From positions 62,001 through 126,000 of the forward strand of contig NZ_NEJP01000012.1 of NCBI RefSeq assembly GCF_002113125.1: a stretch of DNA of 64,000 nucleotides, in the 5' to 3' direction. Of this stretch, positions 8,038-16,602 are shown piece after piece. The stretch is from Pseudomonas sp. B20(2017) (GTDB taxonomy: Bacteria; Pseudomonadota; Gammaproteobacteria; Pseudomonadales; Pseudomonadaceae). Each line of letters opens with the position of its first letter. Within the stretch, counting starts at the first letter, position 1. Both the position numbers and the translations under genes were made by a program. The notes under the pieces were generated by a model. That model had not been told where the DNA came from, made no database searches, and was given only the letters and a program-made list of their open reading frames with translations.

Positions 8038-9663
8038 ATGTCCTTGCGTAATCTGAATATCGCGCCCCGTGCTTTCCTCGGTTTTGCCTTTATTGCCTTG
8101 CTGGTGATCGTGCTGGGCGTGTTCGCCGTTAACCGCATGTCGATCATCCGTCAGGCGTCGCTGGAGATGGAGTCGACGCAGTTGCCGAGCGTCACTCAAC
8201 TCGCCGTAGTGACGGAAAACGTCCTGCGACTGCGCATTCTCTCGTTCCGCATTCTGGTCAACCGCGACCCTGCCGGTTTGCAGGAAGCCCAGACCCGCAT
8301 CGGCGTGCTGGTGGACAAGGTACGTACCGCCCAGGCGAGTTACGCGGCACTGCCGGCCGGTTCGGAAGAACGCGCGCTGTATCAGACATTCGCGACGACC
8401 CTCGACAATTACCTGCAAGCCCAAAACCAGATGATGGATCTGTCGCGCCAAGACAAGGTCGATGAGATGCGTACCCTGATCAACACGAAGATCAAGGACG
8501 GCACCGACAAAATGGGCGAACAGCTCAACCAGCTGATTGCGATCAACTCGGCCGACGCGAAAACCGCGTCGGCCCAGGCCGGTGACCAGTACAGCGGCGC
8601 GATCACCGGGATCATCGTGGTGGCGGTGATTGCTGCGTTGCTGACCGTGCTGCTGGCCTGGCTGCTGACCCGCAGCATCGTCACGCCGTTGAACCGCGCC
8701 GTGGCAGCTGCGCAAAGCATCGCCGGCGGCAACCTGACCAAAGTCATCGAAATCGACGGCAAGGACGAACCGGCGCGCCTGCTCGAAGCCCTGGCTGCGA
8801 TGCAGACCAACCTGCGCAAAACCATCGAACAGATCGCCGGCTCCGCCACGCAACTGGGCGCCGCCGCCGAAGAACTCAGCGCCGTGACCGAAGAAGCCTC
8901 TCGCGGCCTGCAACAACAGAACGATGAAATCGAACAGGCCGCCACCGCCGTCAACGAAATGACCGCCGCGGTGGAAGAGGTCGCACGCAACGCGGTGTCG
9001 ACTTCCGAAGCCTCGAACCAGTCGACCCACGCCGCCCGCGAAGGTCGCGACCAGGTTGTGAAAACCGTCGACGCGATCCAGACCATGACCCACGACGTGC
9101 AGAACACCGCGCAAATGATCGAAGGCCTGGCCGCACAGGGCCGGGACATCGGCAAGGTGCTGGACGTGATCCGCGCCATCGCCGAACAGACCAACCTGCT
9201 GGCGCTCAACGCCGCCATCGAAGCGGCCCGTGCCGGTGAAGCCGGGCGCGGATTCGCGGTGGTAGCGGACGAAGTTCGGGCACTGGCCCATCGCACGGCG
9301 CAATCGACCCAGGAAATCGAAAAAATGGTCGCCGGCATCCAGAACGGCACCGGCGAAGCGGTTTCGTCGATGCAGCAAAGCAACCAGCGCACCCAGACCA
9401 CCCTGGAAATGGCCCGCGCCGCCGGTGTTGCACTGGAGCAGATCACTCAATCGATTCACCAGATCAACGAGCGCAACCTGGTCATTGCCAGCGCCTCGGA
9501 AGAGCAGGCGCAGGTGTCCCGCGAGGTTGACCGCAACCTGGTCAACATCCGCGACCTGGCCACGCAATCGGCCGCCGGCGCGAATCAAACCAGCGCCGCG
9601 ACCCACGAACTGTCGCGTCTGGCGGTGGATTTGAATGCGATGGTGGCGCGCTTTGTGATTTGA
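8038..9663 (+). CDS. Methyl-accepting chemotaxis protein
   Basis: A 541-residue transmembrane chemoreceptor. TM1 is at about residues 11-31 (FLGFAFIALLVIVLGVFAV). A periplasmic helical domain of about 155 residues resembles the four-helix-bundle (4HB_MCP) type. TM2 is around 190-211 (ITGIIVVAVIAALLTVLLAW), followed by a HAMP domain (TRSIVTPLNRAVAAAQSIAG) and the cytoplasmic signalling coiled coil. The highly conserved hairpin tip is present (IAEQTNLLALNAAIEAARAG, then GRGFAVVADEVR), as is SSMQQSNQRTQ. No C-terminal CheR-docking pentapeptide is visible; the protein ends MVARFVI. It transmits ligand occupancy to CheA/CheW. The ligand is unknown. Confidence 0.95.
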   Translation: MSLRNLNIAPRAFLGFAFIALLVIVLGVFAVNRMSIIRQASLEMESTQLPSVTQLAVVTENVLRLRILSFRILVNRDPAGLQEAQTRIGVLVDKVRTAQASYAALPAGSEERALYQTFATTLDNYLQAQNQMMDLSRQDKVDEMRTLINTKIKDGTDKMGEQLNQLIAINSADAKTASAQAGDQYSGAITGIIVVAVIAALLTVLLAWLLTRSIVTPLNRAVAAAQSIAGGNLTKVIEIDGKDEPARLLEALAAMQTNLRKTIEQIAGSATQLGAAAEELSAVTEEASRGLQQQNDEIEQAATAVNEMTAAVEEVARNAVSTSEASNQSTHAAREGRDQVVKTVDAIQTMTHDVQNTAQMIEGLAAQGRDIGKVLDVIRAIAEQTNLLALNAAIEAARAGEAGRGFAVVADEVRALAHRTAQSTQEIEKMVAGIQNGTGEAVSSMQQSNQRTQTTLEMARAAGVALEQITQSIHQINERNLVIASASEEQAQVSREVDRNLVNIRDLATQSAAGANQTSAATHELSRLAVDLNAMVARFVI

Positions 9664-9704
9664 CCTAGGGTGAAGGCTGGAGACCGCGCAATCAGGAGAC
9701 GTAC

Positions 9705-10892
9705 ATGCGCTATTCAGCCTTGACCCAACGAATCGCCGGGGAGGGAGCAGCGGCCTGGCGGATTCACGACCGAGCGCTGGAGCTGCGCGCCGAGGGCATC
9801 GATGTGTTGCTGCTGTCCGTGGGCGATCCGGATTTCGATACGCCGCTGCCGATCGTCCACGGTGCGATCGACAGCCTGTTGGCGGGCGATACCCATTATT
9901 CCGACGTGCGCGGCCGGCTGGAGCTGCGCAAGCGGATTGCCGAGCGTCATCGGCGCAACAGCGGCCAGGAAGTGGATGCCGAGCATGTGATCGTGTTGCC
10001 CGGCGCGCAATGCGCGGTGTATTCAGTGGCGCAATGTCTGCTGGATCCGGGTGATGAAGTGATCGTCGCCGAACCGATGTACGTGACCTACGAAGGTGTT
10101 TTGGGTGCCTGCGGAGCAACCGTGGTGCCGGTGCCGGTTCGGCCGGAAAACGGTTTTCGTGTCGACCCGGTGGATGTTGCGGCGCGGATCACTCCCAGGA
10201 CACGAGCCATTTTGCTCAACAGTCCCAACAATCCTTCCGGTGCGAGCCTGTCGCTGCTCATCTGGCAAGAGCTGGCGGCGCTGTGTATCCGTCATGACCT
10301 GTGGCTGATCAGCGATGAGGTCTACAGCGAATTGTTATACGAAGGAGAGCACGTCAGCCCGGCGAGCCTGCCGGGCATGGCCGAGCGCACCGCGACCATT
10401 AACAGCCTATCCAAATCCCATGCGATGACCGGGTGGCGGATCGGCTGGATGATCGGGCCGAAACCCTTGGCGGAACATCTGGTGAATCTGTCGCTGAGCA
10501 TGTTGTTCGGGCTGCCGGACTTTGTGCAGAAAGCGGCGCAGATCGCGCTGGAGAAAGATCTGCCAGAGGTGACGCAGATGCGAGAGGAATACCGCTTGCG
10601 TCGGGATCTGGTGTGCGAACGCTTGCGCGGCTGTCCGGGGTTGTACCCGATCAAACCGGATGGCGGGATGTTCGTAATGGTCGATGTGCGCCAGACCGGG
10701 ATTGGGGCGCAGGACTTTGCCGAGCGGTTGCTGGAAGGGTATGGGGTTTCGGTGCTGGCGGGGGAGGCATTCGGGCCGAGTGCGGCGGGGCATATTCGCA
10801 TCGGGTTGGTGGTGGACCGGGTGAAACTGGCGGATGCGTGTTCGCGGATTGCGTTGTGCGCTGCGCAGCTTTTGCAACTGCGCAGCGCCTGA
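9705..10892 (+). CDS. PLP-dependent aminotransferase, class I/II
   Basis: A 395-residue fold-type I aminotransferase. The family landmarks are SVGDPDFDTP near residue 38, the NSPNNPSG motif near residue 170, the ISDEVYSELLY Asp/Tyr pair that contacts PLP, SLSKSHAMTGWRIGW with the Schiff-base lysine, and a C-terminal IRIGLV with the carboxylate-binding Arg. It resembles AspC- and ArcT-like enzymes; the amino-acid substrate cannot be fixed. An AGGAGACGT-type ribosome site precedes the ATG. It lies downstream of the chemoreceptor gene with about 40 bp between, possibly cotranscribed. Confidence 0.88.
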   Translation: MRYSALTQRIAGEGAAAWRIHDRALELRAEGIDVLLLSVGDPDFDTPLPIVHGAIDSLLAGDTHYSDVRGRLELRKRIAERHRRNSGQEVDAEHVIVLPGAQCAVYSVAQCLLDPGDEVIVAEPMYVTYEGVLGACGATVVPVPVRPENGFRVDPVDVAARITPRTRAILLNSPNNPSGASLSLLIWQELAALCIRHDLWLISDEVYSELLYEGEHVSPASLPGMAERTATINSLSKSHAMTGWRIGWMIGPKPLAEHLVNLSLSMLFGLPDFVQKAAQIALEKDLPEVTQMREEYRLRRDLVCERLRGCPGLYPIKPDGGMFVMVDVRQTGIGAQDFAERLLEGYGVSVLAGEAFGPSAAGHIRIGLVVDRVKLADACSRIALCAAQLLQLRSA

Positions 10893-10929
10893 TCGCTTTC
10901 GCTGATCGTTCCCCTGAGGGGGTACTCCT

Positions 10930-11033
10930 GATCGTTCCCACGCTCTGCGTGGGAATGCCTCCGGGGACGCTCCGCGTCCCATGTGACGCAGAGCGTCACG
11001 GGCTGCATTCCCACGCGGAGCGTGGGAACGATC
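10930..11033. repeat. REP-type palindrome, GTTCCCACGC family, copy 3 (overlaps kguD stop)
   Basis: GATCGTTCCCACGCTCTGCG...CGCGGAGCGTGGGAACGATC. Its right end supplies part of the kguD stop codon (TGA, 11034-11032 on the minus strand), so the repeat abuts the coding sequence directly. Confidence 0.9.
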
Positions 11034-12000
11034 AACGTGGGGGGGGCACCAGATTGGCGGGGCTTTCTCCCGCCAACGCCGCCAACAGATTCTCCACCGC
11101 ACAACGCGCCATCGCTTCACGCGTCTCATGGGTCGCCGAACCCATGTGCGGCGTCGCCACCACGTTGTTCAACTGCAACAACGGCGAATCGTGATTCAAC
11201 GGTTCGCGCTCGAACACATCCAGCCCCGCTGCGCGAATCCGGTTATGGCGCAAGGTGTCGATCATCGCCGCCTCATCCACAACCTTGCCCCGTGAGATGT
11301 TGATGAAGATGCTTTCCGGGCGCATCAACGCAAACTGCTTGGCGCCGATCAGGCCTTCGGTCTGCGCCGTCAGCGGCAACGTCAGACAAATGAAATCCGC
11401 CTGCTGCAACAGATCCTCAAGACTGCGGTACTGCGCATCGAAACGTTCTTCAACCTTCGGCTTACGTGACTGGCTGTGATAGATCACCGGCATCCCGAAC
11501 CCGAAATGCCCACGCTGGGCCAACGCCTCGCCAATCCGCCCCATACCGATGATGCCCAAGGTCTTGCCGTGAACATCGGTGCCGAAATGCGCCGGGCCGA
11601 TGCTGCGATGCCAGTGGCCGCCGCGCACCATGTTCGCCAGTTCCACCACGCGCCGGGCGGTGGCCAGGATCAGTGCGAAACCGGTGTCGGCGGTGGTTTC
11701 GGTGAGCACGTCGGGAGTGTTGGTCAGCAGGATCCGGCGCCGGGTCAGGTAGTCGATATCGTAGTTGTCGACGCCCACCGAGACGCTGGAAATCGCTTCC
11801 AGTTGCGGCGCCAGATCAAGCAGCGCCGCGTCCAGTTTCAGGCTGGCGCCGAGCAACCCGTGGGCGCCGGGCAGGGCGTCGCGCAGTTTCATCAAGCCGT
11901 CGGCGTCGAGGCTGTCGATCAGTGTCACATCGACCTGTTCCTCAAGGCGCGCCATCAGCACCGGTGACAGTTTTTTGTACAGCACAACCTGCTTTTTCAT
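11032..12000 (-). CDS. kguD: 2-ketogluconate (6-phosphate) reductase, D-2-hydroxyacid dehydrogenase family
   Basis: A 322-residue NAD(P)-dependent D-isomer-specific 2-hydroxyacid dehydrogenase. The nucleotide-binding Rossmann motif is GKTLGIIGMGRIGEALAQRG, and the catalytic Arg/Glu/His are in SVSVGVDNYD, NISRGKVVDEAAM and TPHMGSATHETRE. In the kgu pathway the enzyme reduces 2-keto-6-phosphogluconate to 6-phosphogluconate. I start at MKKQVVLYKK (ATG at 12000), because AGAGAG then sits about 9 nt upstream, whereas the ATG at 12009 would lie directly against it. It is the last gene of kguE-K-T-D. Its 3' end touches a REP element, and the terminal VPPPR reads from the repeat's border. Confidence 0.9.
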   Translation of the reverse strand: MKKQVVLYKKLSPVLMARLEEQVDVTLIDSLDADGLMKLRDALPGAHGLLGASLKLDAALLDLAPQLEAISSVSVGVDNYDIDYLTRRRILLTNTPDVLTETTADTGFALILATARRVVELANMVRGGHWHRSIGPAHFGTDVHGKTLGIIGMGRIGEALAQRGHFGFGMPVIYHSQSRKPKVEERFDAQYRSLEDLLQQADFICLTLPLTAQTEGLIGAKQFALMRPESIFINISRGKVVDEAAMIDTLRHNRIRAAGLDVFEREPLNHDSPLLQLNNVVATPHMGSATHETREAMARCAVENLLAALAGESPANLVPPPR

Positions 12001-12021
12001 CGCAGTCATCTCTCTATCAAT

Positions 12022-13320
12022 TCAGGAATGGGCCGGCAGCGGGCGCGGTGCGACACGCTTGGCCGTCACCCGGTCGCTGGCGCCGGGCTTGAGGAAAATC
12101 GTCAGCACCACCGAGAGCATCAGCGCGCCGCTCATCAACAGGTACGAAGCACCGGGCGAGCCGGTGGAGCTATTCAGGTAACCGACCAGATACGAGCCGC
12201 CGAAAGAACCAAGGGCGCCCATGCTGTTGATCAGCGCCATGGCGCCACCGGCAACGTTGGCCGGCAGGATCTCAGGGACGATGGCGAAGAACGGTCCGTA
12301 CGGCGCGTACATGCAGGCGCCGGCGATCACCAGCAGCGTGTACGACCACCAGAAATGCTCCGCGCCCAAAGCGTAGGAGCCGTAGAACGCCACCGAGGCA
12401 ATCAGCAGCGGCGGCCAGACGAAGCGTTTGCGCTTTTGCAGTTTGTCCGAGCCCCACGACACCAGCAGCATGCCGATCACCGCCGCCAGATACGGCAACG
12501 CCGACAGCCAGCCGGCTTCGATCATGTCCATCTGCGCGCCAGCCTTGAGGATTGACGGCAGCCACAGCACGAAGCCGTAGACGCCGATGCTCCAGCAGAA
12601 GAATTGCAGCGCCAGAATGATCACCTTCGGCGAACGGAAGGCTTCGGCGTAGTTCTTCACCGCTTTGATCCCGACCTGTTCGGCGGCGAGAGCGCTTTCC
12701 AGATCGTGCTTTTCCTGGTCGTTGAGCCATTTGGCCTGGGCCGGACGATCATCGGCCAGTTTCCACCAGATGAATGCCCAGAGCACCGCCGGCAGCCCTT
12801 CGATGATGAACATCCAGCGCCAGCTGAAATGCTGCACCAGATACCCCGAAACCACCGACATCCAGAGCATCGTTACCGGGTTGCCCAGTATCAGGAAGGT
12901 GTTGGCCCGCGAGCGTTCGGCGCGGGTGAACCAGTGACACAGGTACACCAGCATTGCCGGCATCACCGCCGCTTCGACCACGCCAAGCATGAAGCGGATG
13001 ACGATTAGCCAATAGGCGTTGGAGACCACACCGGTCAGCGTGGCGAGCCCGCCCCAGAGGATCAGGCTGACGAAGATCAGTTTCTTCACACTGTGCTTTT
13101 GCGCGTAGATCGCTCCGGGCACCTGGAAGAAAAAGTAACCGAGGAAGAACAGCGCGCCGAGCAGCGAGGACAGGCCTGGGGTGATCATCAGGTCCTCAGC
13201 CATTCCGGACGCAGCAGCGAATCCGTAATTGGCGCGGTCCAGGTACGCCAGGCTGTAGGTGATGAACACGATCGGCATGATGTACCACCAGCGGCGGGTG
13301 GCGAGGGTTGCGGTTTTCAT
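12022..13320 (-). CDS. kguT: 2-ketogluconate transporter, MFS
   Basis: A 432-residue major facilitator of the ACS family with 12 predicted hydrophobic segments: ITYSLAYLDRANYGFA at the N-terminus (family motif DRxNxG), MEAGWLSALPYLAAVIGMLL in the second half. The position between kguK and kguD and the order ptxS-kguE-kguK-kguT-kguD match the P. aeruginosa 2-ketogluconate operon (recalled), which fixes the substrate better than the sequence alone. AGGAGC precedes the ATG. The leader also holds an AACAACAA motif typical of Hfq/Crc catabolite repression sites. Confidence 0.9.
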   Translation of the reverse strand: MKTATLATRRWWYIMPIVFITYSLAYLDRANYGFAAASGMAEDLMITPGLSSLLGALFFLGYFFFQVPGAIYAQKHSVKKLIFVSLILWGGLATLTGVVSNAYWLIVIRFMLGVVEAAVMPAMLVYLCHWFTRAERSRANTFLILGNPVTMLWMSVVSGYLVQHFSWRWMFIIEGLPAVLWAFIWWKLADDRPAQAKWLNDQEKHDLESALAAEQVGIKAVKNYAEAFRSPKVIILALQFFCWSIGVYGFVLWLPSILKAGAQMDMIEAGWLSALPYLAAVIGMLLVSWGSDKLQKRKRFVWPPLLIASVAFYGSYALGAEHFWWSYTLLVIAGACMYAPYGPFFAIVPEILPANVAGGAMALINSMGALGSFGGSYLVGYLNSSTGSPGASYLLMSGALMLSVVLTIFLKPGASDRVTAKRVAPRPLPAHS

Positions 13321-13335
13321 GGTCTTGCTCCTGAG

Positions 13336-13349
13336 CTTGTTGTTTTTGT
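13336..13349 (-). promoter_or_regulatory. Candidate Hfq/Crc binding motif in kguT leader
   Basis: On the minus strand ACAAAAACAACAAG lies just before the kguT ribosome binding site (CTCAGGAGC). It contains AACAACAA, an exact match to the A-A-N-A-A-N-A-A catabolite repression motif known from Pseudomonas. Confidence 0.4.
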
Positions 13350-13378
13350 CGCAGCAGGTTCAAAAAATGTTGAGTCTG

Positions 13379-14401
13379 TTACGCCCCCTTCGCGAGCAAG
13401 CTCGCTCCCACAGTGTCCGTGGCGTACACAAGACTTGTGGGAGCGAGCTTGCTCGCGAAGGCGGCCTCGAATTCAGCGATGAGTTCGGATCGGGTCGGCA
13501 AACCCTCCATATCGCCACGGCTCTGCACCGCGCGGCTGCCAATCCAGTTGGCGCGTCTGACCGCCTCGGGGAAACTCTGATGCTCCAGCAGGGCGCTGAT
13601 CATCCCGACCGCAAAACCATCCCCGGCGCCGACCGTATCGACCACGGTTTCAACCGGCACCCCGGCGACAAACCCCTGATCCAGATGCGTGCGGTAATAC
13701 GCACCCTGCGGCCCGAGTTTGATCGCCACGGCTTCGGCACCCTGATCGAGATAGAACGCCGCGATATCCGCTGGGTCTTCAAACCCGGTCAGCAACCGAC
13801 CTTCGCTCAACCCCGGCAACACCCAATGGGCGAGGGCGGCTAGCCGGTTGATCTCGCGGATCATCTCCTGCTCGCTGCCCCACAGGCTCGGGCGCAGGTT
13901 CGGATCGAACGACACACTGCGTCCGGCGTTGCGCATGCGGGTCATCAGTTCTCGGGACATTTCCCGCGCCGAGGCAGACAGCGCCGGCGGAATGCCGGTG
14001 GCGTGCAGATGCCGGGCGCTTAACAGCGTCGGGGTGATCGACTGCGACGACAGATGACTGGCCGCCGAGCCGCGACGGAAGTACTCGACCGTCGGATCGC
14101 TGCCGTCATCGTTGCGCGATTTGAGCTGGAAACCGGTTGGGTGAGCGTTGTCGACTTCGACATGGCTGCAATCCAGACCTTCGCGAGCCAGGGTTTCAAC
14201 GACAAATCGTCCCAGCGAATCGGCTCCGACACGGCTCAGCCACGCGACCTTGAAGCCCAGCCGGGAAAGTCCGATGGCCACGTTGCTGTCGGCCCCGGCA
14301 ATCCGTTTGTGAAACTGCTCGACCGAGGCCAGGGCGCCGCTCTGTTCAGCAACAAACATGGCCATGGTTTCGCCAAACGACAGAATATCGATCTCAGACA
14401 T
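13379..14401 (-). CDS. kguK: 2-ketogluconate kinase, PfkB family, with REPIN-encoded C-terminus
   Basis: A 340-residue ribokinase-family sugar kinase: MSEIDILSFGETMAMFVAEQ at the N-terminus, SFDPNLRPSLW in the middle, and the anion hole/catalytic base motif VDTVGAGDGFAVG (Asp is the base) near residue 265. It phosphorylates 2-ketogluconate at C6. The ATG overlaps the kguE stop by 8 bp, showing tight translational coupling. The last 24 or so residues (FASKLAPTS...VGASLLAKGA) are a translation of a REPIN at 13389-13459, and the stop codon lies just past it. The repeat has therefore been absorbed into the reading frame. Confidence 0.9.
   Translation of the reverse strand: MSEIDILSFGETMAMFVAEQSGALASVEQFHKRIAGADSNVAIGLSRLGFKVAWLSRVGADSLGRFVVETLAREGLDCSHVEVDNAHPTGFQLKSRNDDGSDPTVEYFRRGSAASHLSSQSITPTLLSARHLHATGIPPALSASAREMSRELMTRMRNAGRSVSFDPNLRPSLWGSEQEMIREINRLAALAHWVLPGLSEGRLLTGFEDPADIAAFYLDQGAEAVAIKLGPQGAYYRTHLDQGFVAGVPVETVVDTVGAGDGFAVGMISALLEHQSFPEAVRRANWIGSRAVQSRGDMEGLPTRSELIAEFEAAFASKLAPTSLVYATDTVGASLLAKGA
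13389..13459. repeat. REPIN, GTGGGAGCGAGC family, copy 2 (inside kguK 3' end)
   Basis: TTCGCGAGCAAGCTCGCTCC and its inverse flank a 26-bp spacer. The whole element is read as codons by kguK. Confidence 0.9.
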
Positions 14402-15176
14402 GAGCAGGCTCCAGGCGGGATTGGCCGAGGCGGGCGAGGGCGGCGACGTGTTCGCTGGTGAGTTGCACCAGGTCTTCGCCCTGTAACGGGTATTCGGCGG
14501 CGCGCATGACCCCTTGGGCCATGTGCCGCAGCAGTTGTTCCCACAAATGCAGGTCAGTGGCGGCCGGCGGCACGGCAACCAGTTTGCCGTCGGCGCGGCG
14601 GGCCACGGCTTTGCAATGCACGTAGCCGACGTGGCGGCCCAACAAGCGTGCGGCGCTGGTGGCGGACTGGTCTTGCCACTGCCAGTTGCCAATGTCGAAG
14701 GTCATCTTGATCGGCAGGTTGTGCTGCTCGACGGCAGCGAAGAAACGCTGGAAGGGTTCGATCCGCCCGCCGTGCAGTGTCTGGTCGTTTTCCACCAGCA
14801 GTTGCACCGGGCTTTGCGCAAGGATTTGCCCCAGTGTTTGCAGATCGTTGTTGTCGGTGAAAAAGCCAAGGGAAACCTTCAGCCACTTCGAGCCGAACGC
14901 TTCAGCGTTTTGCAGCGCAGTGATGAGTTCGGGATTGGGCCGCGACTGGCCGGCCAGCCACAGTTCGGTGGGCGAGGAGTAGATGCTTTGCAGGCCTTCA
15001 GCCTGTGTAGCTGCGGCGAGCTGTTCAGGAACTTCGTTGGTCAGCAGTTCTTCGCGCCACTCGATGCGATTGGCGCCGGCAGCGGCCAGCACTTCGAGGA
15101 ACGAAGCCTGACCACGACGGCGAACGAGGTCGGCGCCGTAGCTGGACAGACTGATGGAAACGGCAGGTTTATTCAT
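14394..15176 (-). CDS. kguE: Sugar phosphate isomerase/epimerase family protein KguE
   Basis: A 260-residue TIM-barrel protein of the xylose isomerase-like (AP endonuclease 2) family: NRIEWREELL, LLVENDQTLHGG and MTFDIGNWQWQ carry the Glu/Asp/His metal-ligand positions expected of this fold. It is the first gene after ptxS in the 2-ketogluconate operon. Its precise biochemical role is poorly defined even in P. aeruginosa, so epimerase is a family name, not a shown activity. A PtxS operator lies 14 bp upstream of the ATG, and AGAGGTAG is the probable ribosome binding site. Confidence 0.85.
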   Translation of the reverse strand: MNKPAVSISLSSYGADLVRRRGQASFLEVLAAAGANRIEWREELLTNEVPEQLAAATQAEGLQSIYSSPTELWLAGQSRPNPELITALQNAEAFGSKWLKVSLGFFTDNNDLQTLGQILAQSPVQLLVENDQTLHGGRIEPFQRFFAAVEQHNLPIKMTFDIGNWQWQDQSATSAARLLGRHVGYVHCKAVARRADGKLVAVPPAATDLHLWEQLLRHMAQGVMRAAEYPLQGEDLVQLTSEHVAALARLGQSRLEPAHV

Positions 15177-15189
15177 TGTTATCTACCTC

Positions 15190-15203
15190 TGAAACCGGTT
15201 TCA
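15190..15203. promoter_or_regulatory. PtxS operator upstream of kguE
   Basis: The perfect palindrome TGAAACCGGTTTCA is the PtxS recognition sequence reported for P. putida and P. aeruginosa (recalled). It lies just upstream of the kguE start. A second identical copy lies upstream of ptxS. Confidence 0.88.
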
Positions 15204-15251
15204 TTTTTGTTCAAAAAAAACATCAAGTTGTGCAGCGCTCTTTCGGGCCCC

Positions 15252-15340
15252 TTCGCGGGCAAGCCCGCTCCCACACTGTTCGTGGCGAACACAGAGACTG
15301 TGTATGAAATTGGGCCTGTGGGAGCGGGCTTGCCCGCGAA
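15252..15340. repeat. REPIN, GTGGGAGCGGGC variant, copy 3
   Basis: TTCGCGGGCAAGCCCGCTCC and its inverse sit between kguE and ptxS. Both arms share the AAGCCCGC variant, indicating that the two halves moved together. Confidence 0.9.
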
Positions 15341-15349
15341 TAGGCCGTG

Positions 15350-16378
15350 TCAGTCACCACAAAATCCACGGGTCGAACCCCGTTCAATGAGCATCGGCGC
15401 AAAATCCAGTGTCCGCGCTGCCTCGATATCCCCACGCAACCGCTTGAGCAAACATTCAAACGCCCGCGCACCAATCTCTTCCGTTGGCTGGGCAAGGGCG
15501 GTAATCCCGCTCCCCACCAACGGATACCAATCCAGATCATCCAGCGCGATCAAACCGACATCCTCGAACAGCCGGCAGCCAATCTCGCGCAAGACCAGAG
15601 TGCAGGCCAGCGCCGCCACGCCATTGGCGCAGAACAGGGCTTTCGGGCCCGAATCAGGTGTGTTCAAAAAGGTTTGAAGATCGTTCGCAAGGCTTGGGCC
15701 GGTTTCCAGCACCGCGCCACGCATGTCTTCGCGTTGGCCAATCTGCTGCTGAAAACCGCTGACCCGCTCGATCCGTGAACTGGTGCCGTCATACGGTTCG
15801 GTGACGAGCAGTACATCCCGATAGCCGCGTTGCTGAAGATGTTCCAGCGCCATCTCGATGGCTTGCGGGTTGTCCAGTCCGACCATATCGCTGTCCAGCT
15901 TCTCGACCTTGCGATCCACCAGCACCAGCGGCATTTCCCGCTTCAACTCATCCAGCTCATCCCGGTGATGGCCCAGGGTGTTCACGATCAGCCCTTCGAT
16001 GTTGTACGAGCGCAACAGCGCCAAGTGCTGGCGTTCCTGCTCGTCATCGCGGTCGGTGTTGCACACCACCAGGCTGTAACCGTGCCGGCGGCAGGCGGTT
16101 TCCACACCGTGCATCACGGCAATCGAATAAGGGTTGCGGATATCGGCCACCAGCATGCCGATCAGGCGTGTGCGGCCGCGTTTCAGGCCTCGGGCCATTT
16201 GATTGGGGCGGTAGCCGAGTTCGGCAATCGCCTGCTCGATGCGCTGGGCAATGGCATCGGAGAGCAGGGCACGGTCATCGCCGATGAAGCGCGAGACACT
16301 GGCCTTGGACACGCCAGCGTGTTCGGCGACGTCAAGCATGGTCACGCGGCTGCGCTGGGCGGCGGAGAAGTCATTCAT
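15350..16378 (-). CDS. ptxS: LacI-family repressor of 2-ketogluconate metabolism
   Basis: A 342-residue LacI/GalR regulator. The N-terminal helix-turn-helix with hinge helix is at residues 13-60 (TMLDVAEHAGVSKASVSRFI, then IAELGYRPNQMARGLK), followed by a periplasmic-binding-protein-like sugar domain (LIGMLVADIRNPYSIAVMHG). PtxS binds 2-ketogluconate and releases TGAAACCGGTTTCA operators; copies lie before this gene and before kguE, consistent with autorepression and operon control. It is transcribed in the same direction as kguEKTD. Confidence 0.94.
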   Translation of the reverse strand: MNDFSAAQRSRVTMLDVAEHAGVSKASVSRFIGDDRALLSDAIAQRIEQAIAELGYRPNQMARGLKRGRTRLIGMLVADIRNPYSIAVMHGVETACRRHGYSLVVCNTDRDDEQERQHLALLRSYNIEGLIVNTLGHHRDELDELKREMPLVLVDRKVEKLDSDMVGLDNPQAIEMALEHLQQRGYRDVLLVTEPYDGTSSRIERVSGFQQQIGQREDMRGAVLETGPSLANDLQTFLNTPDSGPKALFCANGVAALACTLVLREIGCRLFEDVGLIALDDLDWYPLVGSGITALAQPTEEIGARAFECLLKRLRGDIEAARTLDFAPMLIERGSTRGFCGD

Positions 16379-16403
16379 AGGGGTGGACCTTGTTTTTATG
16401 TCA

Positions 16404-16417
16404 TGAAACCGGTTTCA
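16404..16417. promoter_or_regulatory. PtxS operator upstream of ptxS
   Basis: TGAAACCGGTTTCA is identical to the kguE operator and lies 26 bp upstream of the ptxS ATG. The adjoining GAAACCCGTTTC looks like a degenerate second site. Confidence 0.88.
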
Positions 16418-16495
16418 GGAAACCCGTTTCTCGGCTCTTCGTCAAGTCAGAAAAACTGCTTCTTCACAAGGAAAACCGACCGACGGTAGAAAGAC

Positions 16496-16511
16496 CTGTC
16501 AGATCTGACAG
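16496..16511. promoter_or_regulatory. 16-bp palindrome CTGTCA-GATC-TGACAG, candidate operator
   Basis: A perfect palindrome centred about 100 bp upstream of the ATG at 16603 and abutting a possible -35 box. The same half-sites with the same 4-bp spacing occur at 22588-22603, about 100 bp upstream of the start of the gene ending the island, which argues for a shared regulator. The rest of the 224-bp gap holds the ptxS operator and the promoter below. Confidence 0.5.
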
Positions 16512-16540
16512 TTGGCGAGCGCTTCGACGCCGCGTTTAAT
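16512..16540 (+). promoter_or_regulatory. Possible sigma-70 promoter for the Ig-like gene at 16603
   Basis: TTGGCG (16512-16517) and TTTAAT (16535-16540) are separated by exactly 17 bp. The -35 box directly follows the CTGTCA-N4-TGACAG palindrome. Confidence 0.4.
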
Positions 16541-16602
16541 CTGGTCAGCGTTCAGTCAATGCAACATCTGACATTCAGCCGTGTTCAAGAGAGACTTTGC
16601 TC

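Noticed and set aside
8020..10119. A 699-codon open frame on the minus strand over the chemoreceptor gene
   Set aside because: Shadow of the chemoreceptor and aminotransferase genes. No family likeness and no ribosome site.
10930..11033. GTTCCCACGC palindromes as rho-independent terminators
   Set aside because: The hairpins are strong, but no T-run follows and the same element occurs in several contexts. They are repeats first, and any termination effect would be secondary.
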